Below, piece after piece: positions 24,190-33,536 of a stretch of 64,000 bases of DNA. A program made the translations under genes and the position numbers. Location of the stretch: assembly GCA_934317215.1 (NCBI GenBank), contig CAKREH010000002.1, forward strand, positions 94,706 through 158,705, given 5' to 3'. Source of the DNA: an uncultured Roseburia sp. (GTDB taxonomy: Bacteria; Bacillota; Clostridia; Lachnospirales; Lachnospiraceae). The notes beneath the pieces are model-generated. The model was given only the letters and a program-made list of their open reading frames with translations, did no database searches and was not told where the DNA came from. Position 1 is the first letter of the stretch, and the number at the start of each line of letters is the position of its first letter.

Positions 24190-25545
24190 TTACACCAGTC
24201 CCTGAATCAGGATAAACAGGATCAGCAGCGGCAGTATAAACTGGAAATACGGCTTTAACTTTTTCGAAATCTTAAGTCCCTCTCCCGTATTTGCCTCGTC
24301 AATATATTTGTCAAATCCCCAGCCCCACTTTGTTACGCTAAACAGCAGATAAATCAGTGAACCGATCGGAAGAAGCAGATTGCTGACGATAAAGTCCTCA
24401 CTGTCAAGCACATCGCGGCCGCCTATCAGATGCAGGCTGCTCCACACATTGTAACCCAGTACACACGGAAGGCTTGCGACCAGGATAATGATTCCGTTGA
24501 TGAGTGCAGCTTTATTTCTGCTCCAGTGAAACATATCCATACAAAATGACATAATGTTTTCAAACACTGCCATGACCGTCGAAAAACTTGCAAAGGTCAT
24601 GAAAAGGAAAAACAGACATCCCCAGATCCGTCCGCCTGCCATATTGACAAACACATTTGGCAGAGTGATAAAAATCAGGCTCGGTCCGGCATCCACTTCC
24701 ACTCCATAGCTGAAACATGCCGGGAAAATGATCAGTCCAGACATGATCGCTACAAAGGTGTCAAGGCCGCAAATTCTTGCGCCCTCACCGGCAAGCGAAT
24801 GATCTTTGCCCATATAACTTCCGAAGATCTCCATTGCGGCAACGCCAAGACTCAGTGTGAAAAATGCCTGGTTCATGGCTTCCGTGATCACATTTTTAAG
24901 CCCTGTCTCTGCAACCGTGTCCAGATTCGGGACAAGATAAAACTTCACGCCTTCTGCCGCTCCCCGCAGTGTAATACTGTGCACCGCGAGAACAACAATC
25001 AGAATCAGCAGCGCGCTCATCATGATCTTGCTTATTTTTTCCAGTCCGTTCTGCAGTCCCCTGCTACACACAAGAAATCCCAGTATCACGGTAAGGATCA
25101 TCCAAAATGCCATCTGTCCCGGATCTGCGAGCAGATTAGAAAATACTGCCGCAGTATTGTCCGCAGTCATGCCGGTCTGGAATTCACCTTTTAAAAATTT
25201 AAAGAAATACGATACCATCCAGCCGGATACTGTCGTGTAGTACATCATCAGCATATAGCAGCCGAACATTGCGATCCAGCCGTGAATATACCACTTGCTG
25301 CCTTCTTTTTCGAGTGCTTTATAACCTAACACTGCACTTTTTCTGCTGGCGCGCCCCACGGCAAGTTCCATGGTGAGCACCGGAAGTCCCATTGCCATCA
25401 AAAATATCAGGTAGAACAGGACGAAGATGCCGCCGCCGTTTTGTCCAGCCACATAGGGGAATCGCCAGACGTTCCCGATTCCGATGGCGCAGCCGGCGCT
25501 TACGAGCAGAAAGCCCAGGCGGGATTTGAAGGATTCTCTTTTCAT
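24190..25545 (-). CDS. Sodium-dependent neurotransmitter-type (NSS/SNF) transporter
   Basis: A 451-residue Na+-coupled amino-acid transporter of the NSS family (LeuT fold, about 11 transmembrane helices). The N-terminal sodium and substrate site GCAIGIGNVWRFPYVAGQNGGG is intact, followed by GLPVLTMELAVGRASRKS. The unwound helix region FFTLSLGVAAMEIFGSYM is also present. It follows the AGCS symporter gene by 30 bp, with GGAGC as ribosome site, so the two importers are probably co-expressed. The actual amino acid is not known; bacterial relatives move tryptophan, leucine or tyrosine. Confidence 0.92.
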   Translation of the reverse strand: MKRESFKSRLGFLLVSAGCAIGIGNVWRFPYVAGQNGGGIFVLFYLIFLMAMGLPVLTMELAVGRASRKSAVLGYKALEKEGSKWYIHGWIAMFGCYMLMMYYTTVSGWMVSYFFKFLKGEFQTGMTADNTAAVFSNLLADPGQMAFWMILTVILGFLVCSRGLQNGLEKISKIMMSALLILIVVLAVHSITLRGAAEGVKFYLVPNLDTVAETGLKNVITEAMNQAFFTLSLGVAAMEIFGSYMGKDHSLAGEGARICGLDTFVAIMSGLIIFPACFSYGVEVDAGPSLIFITLPNVFVNMAGGRIWGCLFFLFMTFASFSTVMAVFENIMSFCMDMFHWSRNKAALINGIIILVASLPCVLGYNVWSSLHLIGGRDVLDSEDFIVSNLLLPIGSLIYLLFSVTKWGWGFDKYIDEANTGEGLKISKKLKPYFQFILPLLILFILIQGLV

Positions 25546-25575
25546 TTTTATTTTGCTCCGTTTCTATTTTATTTT

Positions 25576-26958
25576 TTACTTGGTGGATTCAAATTCTTTC
25601 AAGGCGGTAAGTGCCTGACCACCAAGCAGATACAATATTCCTGTATTGAAGATAGTCATCAGACCGATTCCGACGTCGCCGAGATCCCATACGAAAGTGT
25701 AGGCGGCGATTCCGCCGATAAATAACATAATTAATGCAAGAATTTTGTACAATGTCTGAAAGATCCATTTATCTCCAAATAAATAGGCAACGTTGCTTCT
25801 GGCATAGAAGAGGATGCCTAAAAATGTGGAGAAACTGAATAAAAACAGTGTCACTGCGATGAATATGACACCAAATTCGCCCAGGTGATAGCGCATTGCG
25901 GACTGGAGAAGGTCCATGCCTTCTTTTCCTGCTACGATATTTTCCGGTGCAGTGAGCATGATCATAGCAGTGCAGCTGCAGATCACAATGGTGTCGACAA
26001 ATACGCCAAGTGCCTGTGTCAGTCCGGCGCTGACCGGTGTCTCACATTCGGCTGCTGCGGCTGCACAAGGAGCAGAGCCGGAACCGGCTTCGTTTGAAAA
26101 CAGTCCACGCTTGATGCCGTTCATAAGGACAGCGCCGAAGCCGCCGGAGACTGCCTGTCTGAGTCCAAATGCCTCCTCGAAGATCCGTCCAAAGACCGCC
26201 GGAATGGTGCCAATATTTTTCAGGATAATAAATATCGTGATCGCAAAATAGCAGACCGCCATAACCGGTACGACCACGTCAAGCACTTTTACCGTCGCAT
26301 TTTTCCGAAGGACGATCACCGCCGCGATCGCAACCAGTACGATCGTTGTGTAGAATGGCGGGATGCCAAATGCATTTTCAAAGGAAGATGCCACGGAATT
26401 GCTGATGACCTGGCTGATGCCGCACCAGCAGATCAGTCCTGAAATTGCAAAAAGTACTGCGATCAGCACATGCTTTTTCTTCTTTTTCAATTTTTCTTCA
26501 CAGAAATGATGGATATAATATGCGGGACCTCCGCGATATCCACCATACAAAGGATCTTTCTCCTTGTGTAACTGTGCGAGCGTTCCCTCCACAAATGCGG
26601 TCGAAGAACCGATCAGCGCAGTCACCCACATCCAGAACACAGCACCGGCACCGCCTGCCGAGATTGCCGCCACAACGCCTACCAGATTTCCCATGCCGAC
26701 TCTGGTAGCCGTCGAGACGATCAGCGTCTGAAATGTGGAAAGACTGTCCTTCGTTTCTTTTTTTGCCATAAGTGCTTTTATCATATCCGGGAAAAGCCTG
26801 ACCGGCAAAAATCTTGTGCGGACCGTAAAATAGATTCCTGTCGGAATCAGAAGAATTACAAGTAAAGAAATCCCTATGCTGCTTTCCTGCGGCAAAGGGA
26901 TCGTAATCAGATCTCCCCATAAAAATGCGTAGATCTTTTCAATGACCGAGACTATCAT
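25576..26958 (-). CDS. Sodium:alanine/glycine symporter (AGCS family)
   Basis: A 460-residue membrane protein of the AGCS family, which takes up alanine or glycine with Na+. Hallmarks are TATRVGMGNLVGVVAAISAGGAGAVFWMW and GLFSNEAGSGSAPCAAAAA. The start at 26958 has AAAAGG 8 nt upstream and sits about 30 nt after a good promoter; 26976 is a weaker choice. It is the first gene of a two-gene unit with the NSS transporter. Both would scavenge amino acids under sodium motive force. Confidence 0.93.
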   Translation of the reverse strand: MIVSVIEKIYAFLWGDLITIPLPQESSIGISLLVILLIPTGIYFTVRTRFLPVRLFPDMIKALMAKKETKDSLSTFQTLIVSTATRVGMGNLVGVVAAISAGGAGAVFWMWVTALIGSSTAFVEGTLAQLHKEKDPLYGGYRGGPAYYIHHFCEEKLKKKKKHVLIAVLFAISGLICWCGISQVISNSVASSFENAFGIPPFYTTIVLVAIAAVIVLRKNATVKVLDVVVPVMAVCYFAITIFIILKNIGTIPAVFGRIFEEAFGLRQAVSGGFGAVLMNGIKRGLFSNEAGSGSAPCAAAAAECETPVSAGLTQALGVFVDTIVICSCTAMIMLTAPENIVAGKEGMDLLQSAMRYHLGEFGVIFIAVTLFLFSFSTFLGILFYARSNVAYLFGDKWIFQTLYKILALIMLFIGGIAAYTFVWDLGDVGIGLMTIFNTGILYLLGGQALTALKEFESTK

Positions 26959-26996
26959 AATATATACCTTTTCCATCCTTAGTTTGTACTTTCTCT

Positions 26997-27026
26997 ATCA
27001 TACTATAGATTGTCTCTTTCATGCAA
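26997..27026 (-). promoter_or_regulatory. Promoter of the AGCS/NSS transporter operon
   Basis: On the minus strand TTGCAT (27021-27026) and TATGAT (26997-27002) are 18 bp apart. The start codon of the symporter lies about 30 nt downstream of the expected transcription start. Confidence 0.6.
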
Positions 27027-27067
27027 TAAAGAGGTGATAATTTAATGTAATATAGTTGAAATATTTT

Positions 27068-27286
27068 TTATTCTCCGTCAGTTTTCAGCTCCTGAAATAG
27101 TTCCTCCGAAATCTGCATCCCCTCCGTCAGATCCTTCTCATACAAAAGCGCATCCGCCACTTCCAGCATCTTTCTCTCTCCTGTCTCATCCTCGAACCAC
27201 ACCTGATCCATGCGCACACATCCCTCCAGCAGCCCCTCACATCCAAAATCCGGCTCGTCAATTCGAACTATCGTGTATTTATTCAT
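27068..27286 (-). CDS. Small acidic hypothetical protein
   Basis: A 72-residue acidic protein beginning MNKYTIVRIDEPDFGCEG, with no membrane segment or recognisable motif. GGGGGAAG lies close to the start ATG, and the frame is compact with a natural length, which supports a real gene. It resembles no family that I can name. It sits upstream of the amino-acid transporter operon, which has its own promoter. Function unknown. Confidence 0.6.
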   Translation of the reverse strand: MNKYTIVRIDEPDFGCEGLLEGCVRMDQVWFEDETGERKMLEVADALLYEKDLTEGMQISEELFQELKTDGE

Positions 27287-27677
27287 ATCTTCCCCCTGTT
27301 ATTTATAATGCCTGGCTCAAAGCTGCATCATATTGATTACTTTTTTATCTATTATAATTGCAGCCATCCTCCCCCGCAATCCTCCTTTTATACTAAAATT
27401 AACATCAGAAAATGTGCCACAAAATACATCCTTTACCTTTCATAATCCGTCAAAAAAAGATCAGCGACATATGCCGTTGATCTTGTCTACCGTTTGGACC
27501 ACTCATTTTTTACAAATAAAGTGCATTCTATTTTTCCAAAGGTTTATTTTTACTTTATCCCACATTGATGTCTTAGAAGGTTTATCTATAATTTTCTCCA
27601 CCAGCATGGAGCATCTCACAAAGTCCTCCTCTCTGACGAAAGAATTTTCTATCGTCAGTGATAACATTATAGTTTTC
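27287..27677. other. Intergenic stretch without a convincing gene
   Basis: AT-rich sequence with short open frames on both strands that lack ribosome sites and recognisable content. It holds one clear terminator (27446-27476) and probably the decayed 3' surroundings of the EAL pseudogene. Confidence 0.5.
27446..27476 (-). terminator. Terminator downstream of the EAL pseudogene
   Basis: GATCAGCG and CGTTGATC pair with a short loop. On the minus strand the stem is followed by TTTTTTT. It probably ended the transcript of the now broken EAL gene. Confidence 0.65.
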
Positions 27678-28405
27678 CTAACCTGCATCATGAAATACAA
27701 ACTGTTTTATAAATTGATTTTTTTCACATGGTCTGCCAAACAAATAACCCTGTAAATAATCAACATGTATCTTTTTCAGTTTCTGATACCACTCTTTTTT
27801 TTCTACACCTTCAATACAAATTTTGATATCTATGCTATGTACCAGTTCAACAATTTTATTTAACAGCTTATAATCCTTTGCATTACTCATAGCCTTAGCT
27901 GTAAAATCCTTATCCAGTTTCACATAATCAGGATTCATGTTAACAATACAATGCAGATTCGAAAATCCCGTACCAAAATCGTCAAGGACAAACTGAATAT
28001 TATTCTCTTCAAATTTTTTTCGAAGTGTCTAAAAGTAAGGTGTCATATCCGTATGTCCACTCTCTGTCAGTTCTGCGCATAAACACTCTGCCGGAAGATC
28101 ATAATGTTCTATGGAAGAAAGTATATCTTTGCAGACATCACTTTTCATCATCTGAATATACGATATATTTACGTTAATTTTAAATTTCCGGTATGTACTG
28201 CCGCATCTCATGGCACATAGCTGTAGCTTTATTTAAAACAAATTTTCCGGCTGGTATAATTAATCCTGTTTCTTCCAGAAGCGGAATAAATTCCATAGGA
28301 GAAATATTTTCTTTCTCATCATCTGTATATACAAAAAACCTCATAAGCGCTTCCGCGCCAATAATATTCCCTGAATGGCAGTCTACAATTGGCTGATTCT
28401 TTGAT
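27678..28405 (-). pseudogene. EAL-domain (c-di-GMP phosphodiesterase) pseudogene
   Basis: Parts of an EAL domain are readable in three different frames. The first, near 28390-28200, gives QPIVDCHSGNIIGAEALMRF and PMEFIPLLEETGLIIPAGKF, ending in a stop. The second (28200-28030) gives KINVNISYIQMM and CAELTESG, ending in a stop. The third (from about 28010 to 27678) gives LDDFGTGFSNLH, DYVKLDKDFT, CIEGVEKKEWY and QGYLFGRP. At least two frameshifts break it, and no GGDEF half remains. The gene is dead, although the motifs are still close to consensus, so inactivation looks fairly recent. Confidence 0.85.
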
Positions 28406-28514
28406 CATTTTGCATACATCTATACTCATAATACAAAATACCTCTCTGGTCAAATGCAATCTTGCTGCAGCCGTGCACTCCATTTTATGTCTGATATTTT
28501 TATTCTGTTAAATT

Positions 28515-30221
28515 TTAAATTTCCGGAACTTTAAATTTCTGGATCATTCCCTGCAGACTCTCTGCCTCACTGCTCATCTCCTGACTGGCAGCCGCACACT
28601 CCTCAGATGTTGCAGAATTTGTCTGCACAACGTCATTGATCTGCTCAATTCCCTCATTGATCTGCTGGATTTCTGTTGTCTGTGTCTCTAATGTATCCGC
28701 AATATGTGTAACTTCTTCCGTAATCTGCTTAGAGTTCTCTGCTACCTCCTCCAGCTGTGCCGCAGTCTCTTCTGCGATTATCATACCTTTCTCTACCGCA
28801 TTCACAGATGTTTCGATCAGTGATGCTGATTCTTTTGCCGCCTGGGCACTCTGTTCAGCTAATAAATTTACCTGATTCGCTACAACTGCAAATCCTTTTC
28901 CTGCCTCTCCGGCTCTTGCCGCTTCAATAGAAGCATTCAACGCCAGCAGATTTGTCTGGGAAGCAATTTCATTAATTGTTGCAATAATCTTATCAATCTC
29001 TTTTGATGCCTCATTAATCTCATGCATAGAAGCAACCATTTCCTGCATCTTACCATTACTGTCTGAAATGGCATTTCCAAGTTCATCCACTCTTCCACTG
29101 ATTGCTTTCGCAGATTTTGAATTTTTTTCTACCTGTTCAGAAACTCCGGCAACTGTAGCCGTCAGTTCTTCTACAACCGCTGCCTGATTCGTAGCTCCAT
29201 CTGCAAGATCATTGGAACTTGATGCCACCTGGTCTGCTGCACTTGAAACCTCACTCGAAACATTTTGAATTCCTTTGATCGTTTCTGTCATACTCTTCTC
29301 AAATGCCATGAAAGAATTTAAAATACCGACAAAATCTCCCTTCCACTCTACTTCCGGCTGAACATCAAAATTTCCTTCTGAAAACAGTTTCATTGCACGA
29401 TCAATATCATCTACATAAGTTCCCAAAATACGAATTGATTTGCGCATACTGTGCGCCAGTTTTCCAATCTCATCCTCCGAACGATATTCCAGCGTACTGT
29501 GTAAATTTCCTTCTGTCAGTTCCCTTGCAACGTCTTCCACTGCACGTAACGGATCCAGAATTGTTTCAAGTACCTTTTTACTTGTTACCTTAGTCAGTGT
29601 CAATGCACAAACCAGACAGACAATAATACACACAATACCTGCAACAGCAAAAATACCTGTAGTTCTTGCAGACTGCTTACTTACCTTATCTGTGATCTCA
29701 TCTAATCTTATGGCAATTTCCACAAGTTTATTTAACGCAGGCGTGCAATCATTAAGAATTTCTTCAATTGCTTTCTCCTTATCGCCATTTTTAATTTCTT
29801 CTATAATCGAATAACCAATGTTTGCCCAATCAGAAAGAGCAGATGCATACTCATTATATTCCTCATCCGGTAATACTTTGGTTTTCTTTAATATTTCCAG
29901 CTGCGAATCCACTTCTGTAAGCAGCTTTTTTACAGTCTGCTCATAACTGTCATAAGCAGATGTATCATTATTTAATGCCATTTCCCTGATATTTCTCGCT
30001 GACGCATTCACATTGATCCTGCAGATTTTTACCGCCTGATCCGCAGCATTGACATCATCTATATAATGTAACAGATTAGCAAATAACACACCTATGACCA
30101 CAATAGAAAACAGACCCGAAATCAACATCATAATAATGACTTTTCTGTAGCCATAGTTTATCCTTTCCTGCAGATGCATATTTTCCAATTTGTTTTTTAT
30201 TGTACTCTTTTGTGACAACAT
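28515..30221 (-). CDS. Methyl-accepting chemotaxis protein with four-helix-bundle sensor
   Basis: A 568-residue chemoreceptor. The first transmembrane helix (about 28-52) is followed by a 4HB_MCP-type extracellular bundle (about 55-190) rich in charged helices, and a second helix (about 191-213). HAMP follows (LDPLRAVEDVARELTEGNLHSTLEYRSEDEIGKLAHSM), then a second HAMP-like segment and the signalling domain with the tip EIASQTNLLALNASIEAARAGEAGKGFAVVANQV. It is monocistronic with its own promoter. A nine-base homopolymer lies upstream of that promoter. The ligand is unknown. Confidence 0.92.
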   Translation of the reverse strand: MLSQKSTIKNKLENMHLQERINYGYRKVIIMMLISGLFSIVVIGVLFANLLHYIDDVNAADQAVKICRINVNASARNIREMALNNDTSAYDSYEQTVKKLLTEVDSQLEILKKTKVLPDEEYNEYASALSDWANIGYSIIEEIKNGDKEKAIEEILNDCTPALNKLVEIAIRLDEITDKVSKQSARTTGIFAVAGIVCIIVCLVCALTLTKVTSKKVLETILDPLRAVEDVARELTEGNLHSTLEYRSEDEIGKLAHSMRKSIRILGTYVDDIDRAMKLFSEGNFDVQPEVEWKGDFVGILNSFMAFEKSMTETIKGIQNVSSEVSSAADQVASSSNDLADGATNQAAVVEELTATVAGVSEQVEKNSKSAKAISGRVDELGNAISDSNGKMQEMVASMHEINEASKEIDKIIATINEIASQTNLLALNASIEAARAGEAGKGFAVVANQVNLLAEQSAQAAKESASLIETSVNAVEKGMIIAEETAAQLEEVAENSKQITEEVTHIADTLETQTTEIQQINEGIEQINDVVQTNSATSEECAAASQEMSSEAESLQGMIQKFKVPEI

Positions 30222-30265
30222 AGATTGTTATTTCCTTTCTCTTTAAATGTTTGAATTTTTACTTT

Positions 30266-30294
30266 TATATACCAAAATCCATTTTCAAAGTCAA
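30266..30294 (-). promoter_or_regulatory. Promoter of the second chemoreceptor gene
   Basis: On the minus strand TTGACT (30289-30294) and TATATA (30266-30271) are 17 bp apart. A G9 tract (plus-strand C9 at 30348-30356) lies about 55 bp upstream of the -35 box. Confidence 0.7.
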
Positions 30295-30377
30295 TACGGT
30301 TTCGGTTAATTTTTCACATTCTATTTTTTACACAATATTCAGTGCCACCCCCCCCCGAAAAATTCAGCACTTTTACC

Positions 30378-30427
30378 AAAAAAAAAGGAAACCACCACTC
30401 CCCGGCTCCCGGTTTGTGATGGTTTCC
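30378..30427 (-). terminator. Terminator of the opp operon
   Basis: GGAAACCACCAC and GTGATGGTTTCC pair, followed on the minus strand by nine T residues. It lies directly after the oppF stop codon. Confidence 0.88.
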
Positions 30428-30434
30428 TGCTATA

Positions 30435-31370
30435 TTATTCTGTCCATTTCTTAAATTCTTCATCCGTACATTTCACATAATGTGTCCCGGACACCAGATG
30501 ATCCGTTCCCTTATTGTAATCAATGCCGGAAGTCTTGTAATCGTAGCTCATTGCCACACGATTTTTTTCCACGACCGGATTCGGTGCAGGTATCGCAGAA
30601 AGAAGGCTCTTCGTATATGGGTGGATTGGATTCTCAAAGATTTCCTCCGTTGTTCCGGTCTCTAAGAGATGTCCCAGATGAAGTACCCCGATGCGATCCG
30701 AAATATATTTGACCATGGAAAGATCATGTGCGATAAACAGATAAGCGGTTCCTGTCTCCTGCTGGATATCCTTCATCAGGTTTACAACCTGTGCCTGAAT
30801 GGAAACGTCCAGCGCAGAGATACACTCATCTGCAATGATCAGTTTCGGGTTCATGATCAGCGCTCTCGCAATTCCGACACGCTGTCTCTGTCCACCGGAA
30901 AACTGATGCGGATAACGGCTCGCATGCTCCGGTGCAAGTCCAACCTTTGCCAGAATATTTTTGATCTTTTCCTCACGCTCTGCGCGTGTCTTGTACATGT
31001 GATGGATATCTAACCCCTCGCCGATGATATCGCGCACCTTTTTTCTTGGATTTAAGGATGCCATCGGGTCCTGGAAGATCATCTGCATCTGCGTGCGCAG
31101 TGCCCGGCTGTTTGCCTTATTGATCCTGCCGCTGATGTCCATTCCATTAAAATTGATCTCCCCGGCGGTCGGATCATATAGTCTTATGACACTTCTTCCG
31201 ATCGTTGATTTTCCGGAACCGGATTCCCCGACCAGACCATATGTCTCACCCGGATAGATCTGAAAACTTACGTTTTCCACCGCATGCACGGTATAATTAT
31301 TACTTACCTTAAAATATTGTTTCAAGCCTTTCACGGTAAGAAGAGGCTTACTGTTTTCATTCACCGTCAT
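30435..31370 (-). CDS. oppF: Oligopeptide ABC importer ATPase OppF
   Basis: The second ATPase of the oligopeptide importer, 311 residues. Walker A GESGSGKST, Q-loop FQDPMASLNPRKKV, signature FSGGQRQRVGIARAL, Walker B LIIADECISALD and the switch histidine in IAHDLSMVKY are all intact. The last ~45 residues hold the family's peptide-transporter tail. The gene overlaps the end of oppD by a few codons; I chose the ATG at 31370, with a TTG one codon earlier as alternative, both served by GGAGG. It closes the opp operon before a strong terminator. Confidence 0.94.
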   Translation of the reverse strand: MTVNENSKPLLTVKGLKQYFKVSNNYTVHAVENVSFQIYPGETYGLVGESGSGKSTIGRSVIRLYDPTAGEINFNGMDISGRINKANSRALRTQMQMIFQDPMASLNPRKKVRDIIGEGLDIHHMYKTRAEREEKIKNILAKVGLAPEHASRYPHQFSGGQRQRVGIARALIMNPKLIIADECISALDVSIQAQVVNLMKDIQQETGTAYLFIAHDLSMVKYISDRIGVLHLGHLLETGTTEEIFENPIHPYTKSLLSAIPAPNPVVEKNRVAMSYDYKTSGIDYNKGTDHLVSGTHYVKCTDEEFKKWTE

Positions 31371-32448
31371 CAATCTCAGCCTCCTTCTTCATTCGCGCAA
31401 TACGCTCTTTTAATTCAGGCGGCATCTCTGCCTTCGGTGCCCGCGGATCTAACAGCCAGGTTGCCGCATAATGTGTATCTGTCACCTGAAACATTGGCGG
31501 ATCTGCCTTGTCGTCGATCTCAAGCGCAAACTGGTTACGCGGTGCAAACGCATCGCCCGGTTTTTCGTTTAACAGGTTTGGCGGAGAGCCAGGGATCGTA
31601 TAGAGTCTCTCATCCGCAGTGTCAAGATCAGGCATTGCGGATAGCAGTCCCCAGGTATACGGATGCTTCGGATCATAGAAGATCTCATTGATCGTACCTT
31701 TCTCAACGATTTTTCCAGCATACATAACATTGACGTAATCTGCCACTTTGGCAACTACACCAAGATCATGTGTGATGTAAATAACGGAAATGCCTCTCTC
31801 TTTCTGTATCCTGCGGATGAGCTCGATGATCTTTGCCTGAATCGTAACATCCAGTGCAGTCGTCGGCTCATCACAGATCAGAAGATCCGGGTTGCAGGCA
31901 AGCGCGATGGCAATGACCACACGCTGTCTCATACCACCTGAGAGCTGGTGCGGATAGTTTTTCATACGTTTTTCCGCATCCTCGATACCAACCTCTTTTA
32001 ACAGTTCTACTGCCTTATCCCAGGCTTCTTTCTTCGGTGTCTTAAAATGCCAGATCATACCTTCCATGATCTGTTTTCCGATCGTCATGGTCGGATCAAG
32101 ACTTGTCATAGGATCCTGGAATACCATAGCAATTCTTTTTCCATTGATATGGCGTCTGATCCACTTTTTATCTTTTGTTAAAATGTCTACCGTCTGCGGC
32201 GTTCCATCCGCATGATGATAGGAAAATTCTATGGTACCGCCTGTTACTTTCGCATTGGATGCCAAAATACCCATGGCAGCTTTCATTGTTACGGATTTAC
32301 CGGAGCCGGACTCACCAACGATCGCAACTGTCTCGCCTTTCATCAGGTCAATATTGACTCCACGGATGGCGTGCACGCTTCCTGCAGTCGTCTGAAACGT
32401 AATATCCAGGTCCCGTATTTTTAAAATCTGTTCTTTTGTCTCTGACAT
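31357..32448 (-). CDS. oppD: Oligopeptide ABC importer ATPase OppD
   Basis: A 363-residue ATPase that pairs with OppF to power peptide uptake. It shows Walker A GESGSGKSV, FQDPMTSLDPTM, signature LSGGMRQRVVIAIAL, Walker B LLICDEPTTALD and ITHDLGVVAKVAD. The C-terminal oligopeptide/dipeptide transporter domain (about 250-330) includes HPYTWGLLSAMPDL and the cluster-type region after it. It lies 16 bp after oppC and overlaps oppF. All motifs are intact. Confidence 0.94.
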   Translation of the reverse strand: MSETKEQILKIRDLDITFQTTAGSVHAIRGVNIDLMKGETVAIVGESGSGKSVTMKAAMGILASNAKVTGGTIEFSYHHADGTPQTVDILTKDKKWIRRHINGKRIAMVFQDPMTSLDPTMTIGKQIMEGMIWHFKTPKKEAWDKAVELLKEVGIEDAEKRMKNYPHQLSGGMRQRVVIAIALACNPDLLICDEPTTALDVTIQAKIIELIRRIQKERGISVIYITHDLGVVAKVADYVNVMYAGKIVEKGTINEIFYDPKHPYTWGLLSAMPDLDTADERLYTIPGSPPNLLNEKPGDAFAPRNQFALEIDDKADPPMFQVTDTHYAATWLLDPRAPKAEMPPELKERIARMKKEAEIDDGE

Positions 32449-32464
32449 ATACGAATCCCCTTTC

Positions 32465-33535
32465 TTACATTTCTTTCAGCTTCGGATCTAATGCTTCACG
32501 TAAACCATCTGCTACAAGGTTAAAGCTTAACATCAGAAGAGCCATTACAACGATCGGCGGAATGATCTGGTACGGATGTGTGGTAAAACTGTTAAATCCT
32601 TCGGAGATCAGTGAACCAAGTGAACACTGCGGCACCGGAATACCAAGACCTACGAAACTTAAGAACGCCTCGGTAAAGATCGCCGTCGGGATGGAGAACA
32701 TTACCTGTGTAATGATCGGTCCAATGATATTTGGCAGAACTTCTTTAAAGATAATAAAGAAATTTCCTGCTCCAAGTGTCCGTGATGCAAGCACAAATTC
32801 CTGCTCTTTTAATTTCAGCATCTCAGCTCTTGCGATACGGCTCATGCCGACCCACTCCGTCAACATCAATGCAAAAATGATGGTAAGCATACCCGGCTGC
32901 AGTACTAATAATAAAAGAGTTACGATAACAAGACGCGGAATACCGTTTGCGACCTCAAGGAATCGCTGCATGAACATATCGACTTTCCCGCCAAAATATC
33001 CTGAGATCAGACCATAACTCATACCGATCACCATATCGATGACGGCTGCTGCTACCGCGATGATCAGGGAAACACGCGCGCCGGACCAGGTACGTGTCCA
33101 GATATCACGTCCAAAGTTATCACTTCCGAACCAGTAGTAAAGATCATCCAGACCTTTTTCTTCATAGTAATTGATCTTTTTTGTTCCGGTCGTTGTCTTC
33201 ATGCCTTCACTACCATCGAAGATACCAAGTTTTTCCAGACCTTTTACCCTTGGTGCAAAATTCTTCTGTGTGAGAGACTGCTCCGAATAAGTAAAATCAT
33301 TCATCCCCGGTCCGATAATTGCAAAAATTGTGATAATAATGATCAGGATCAGACCGATCACTGCACTGATTTTTTTGAAATAGCGGATCAATACGTCTTT
33401 CCAGAAACTCTGTGCTGCAAAGTTGTCATCTAACGCAAGTTCGCCATCCGTATGTTTAAATTTAAAATCTGCCTCGACCGGTATGTAGCCGGCAGCATTA
33501 TTTCCCACATTCATGGTATTTTCCTGTGACACCAT
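32465..33535 (-). CDS. oppC: Oligopeptide ABC importer permease OppC
   Basis: A 356-residue inner permease with an N-terminal cytoplasmic arm, one early helix (about 53-77) and the BPD_transp_1 core (about 150-350). The ATPase-contact loop is EMLKLKEQEFVLASRTLGAGNFFIIFKEVLPNI. An inserted extracellular segment (about 80-125) is typical of OppC. The start at 33535 is preceded by GGAG that overlaps the end of oppB; a longer frame exists but has no ribosome site. The stop of oppB lies 1 bp upstream, so translational coupling is likely. Confidence 0.93.
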   Translation of the reverse strand: MVSQENTMNVGNNAAGYIPVEADFKFKHTDGELALDDNFAAQSFWKDVLIRYFKKISAVIGLILIIIITIFAIIGPGMNDFTYSEQSLTQKNFAPRVKGLEKLGIFDGSEGMKTTTGTKKINYYEEKGLDDLYYWFGSDNFGRDIWTRTWSGARVSLIIAVAAAVIDMVIGMSYGLISGYFGGKVDMFMQRFLEVANGIPRLVIVTLLLLVLQPGMLTIIFALMLTEWVGMSRIARAEMLKLKEQEFVLASRTLGAGNFFIIFKEVLPNIIGPIITQVMFSIPTAIFTEAFLSFVGLGIPVPQCSLGSLISEGFNSFTTHPYQIIPPIVVMALLMLSFNLVADGLREALDPKLKEM

Positions 33536-33536
33536 A

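Noticed and set aside
27333..27755. 140-codon plus-strand open frame
   Set aside because: No ribosome site, composition unlike the other proteins, and it overlaps a terminator and the EAL remnant on the other strand.
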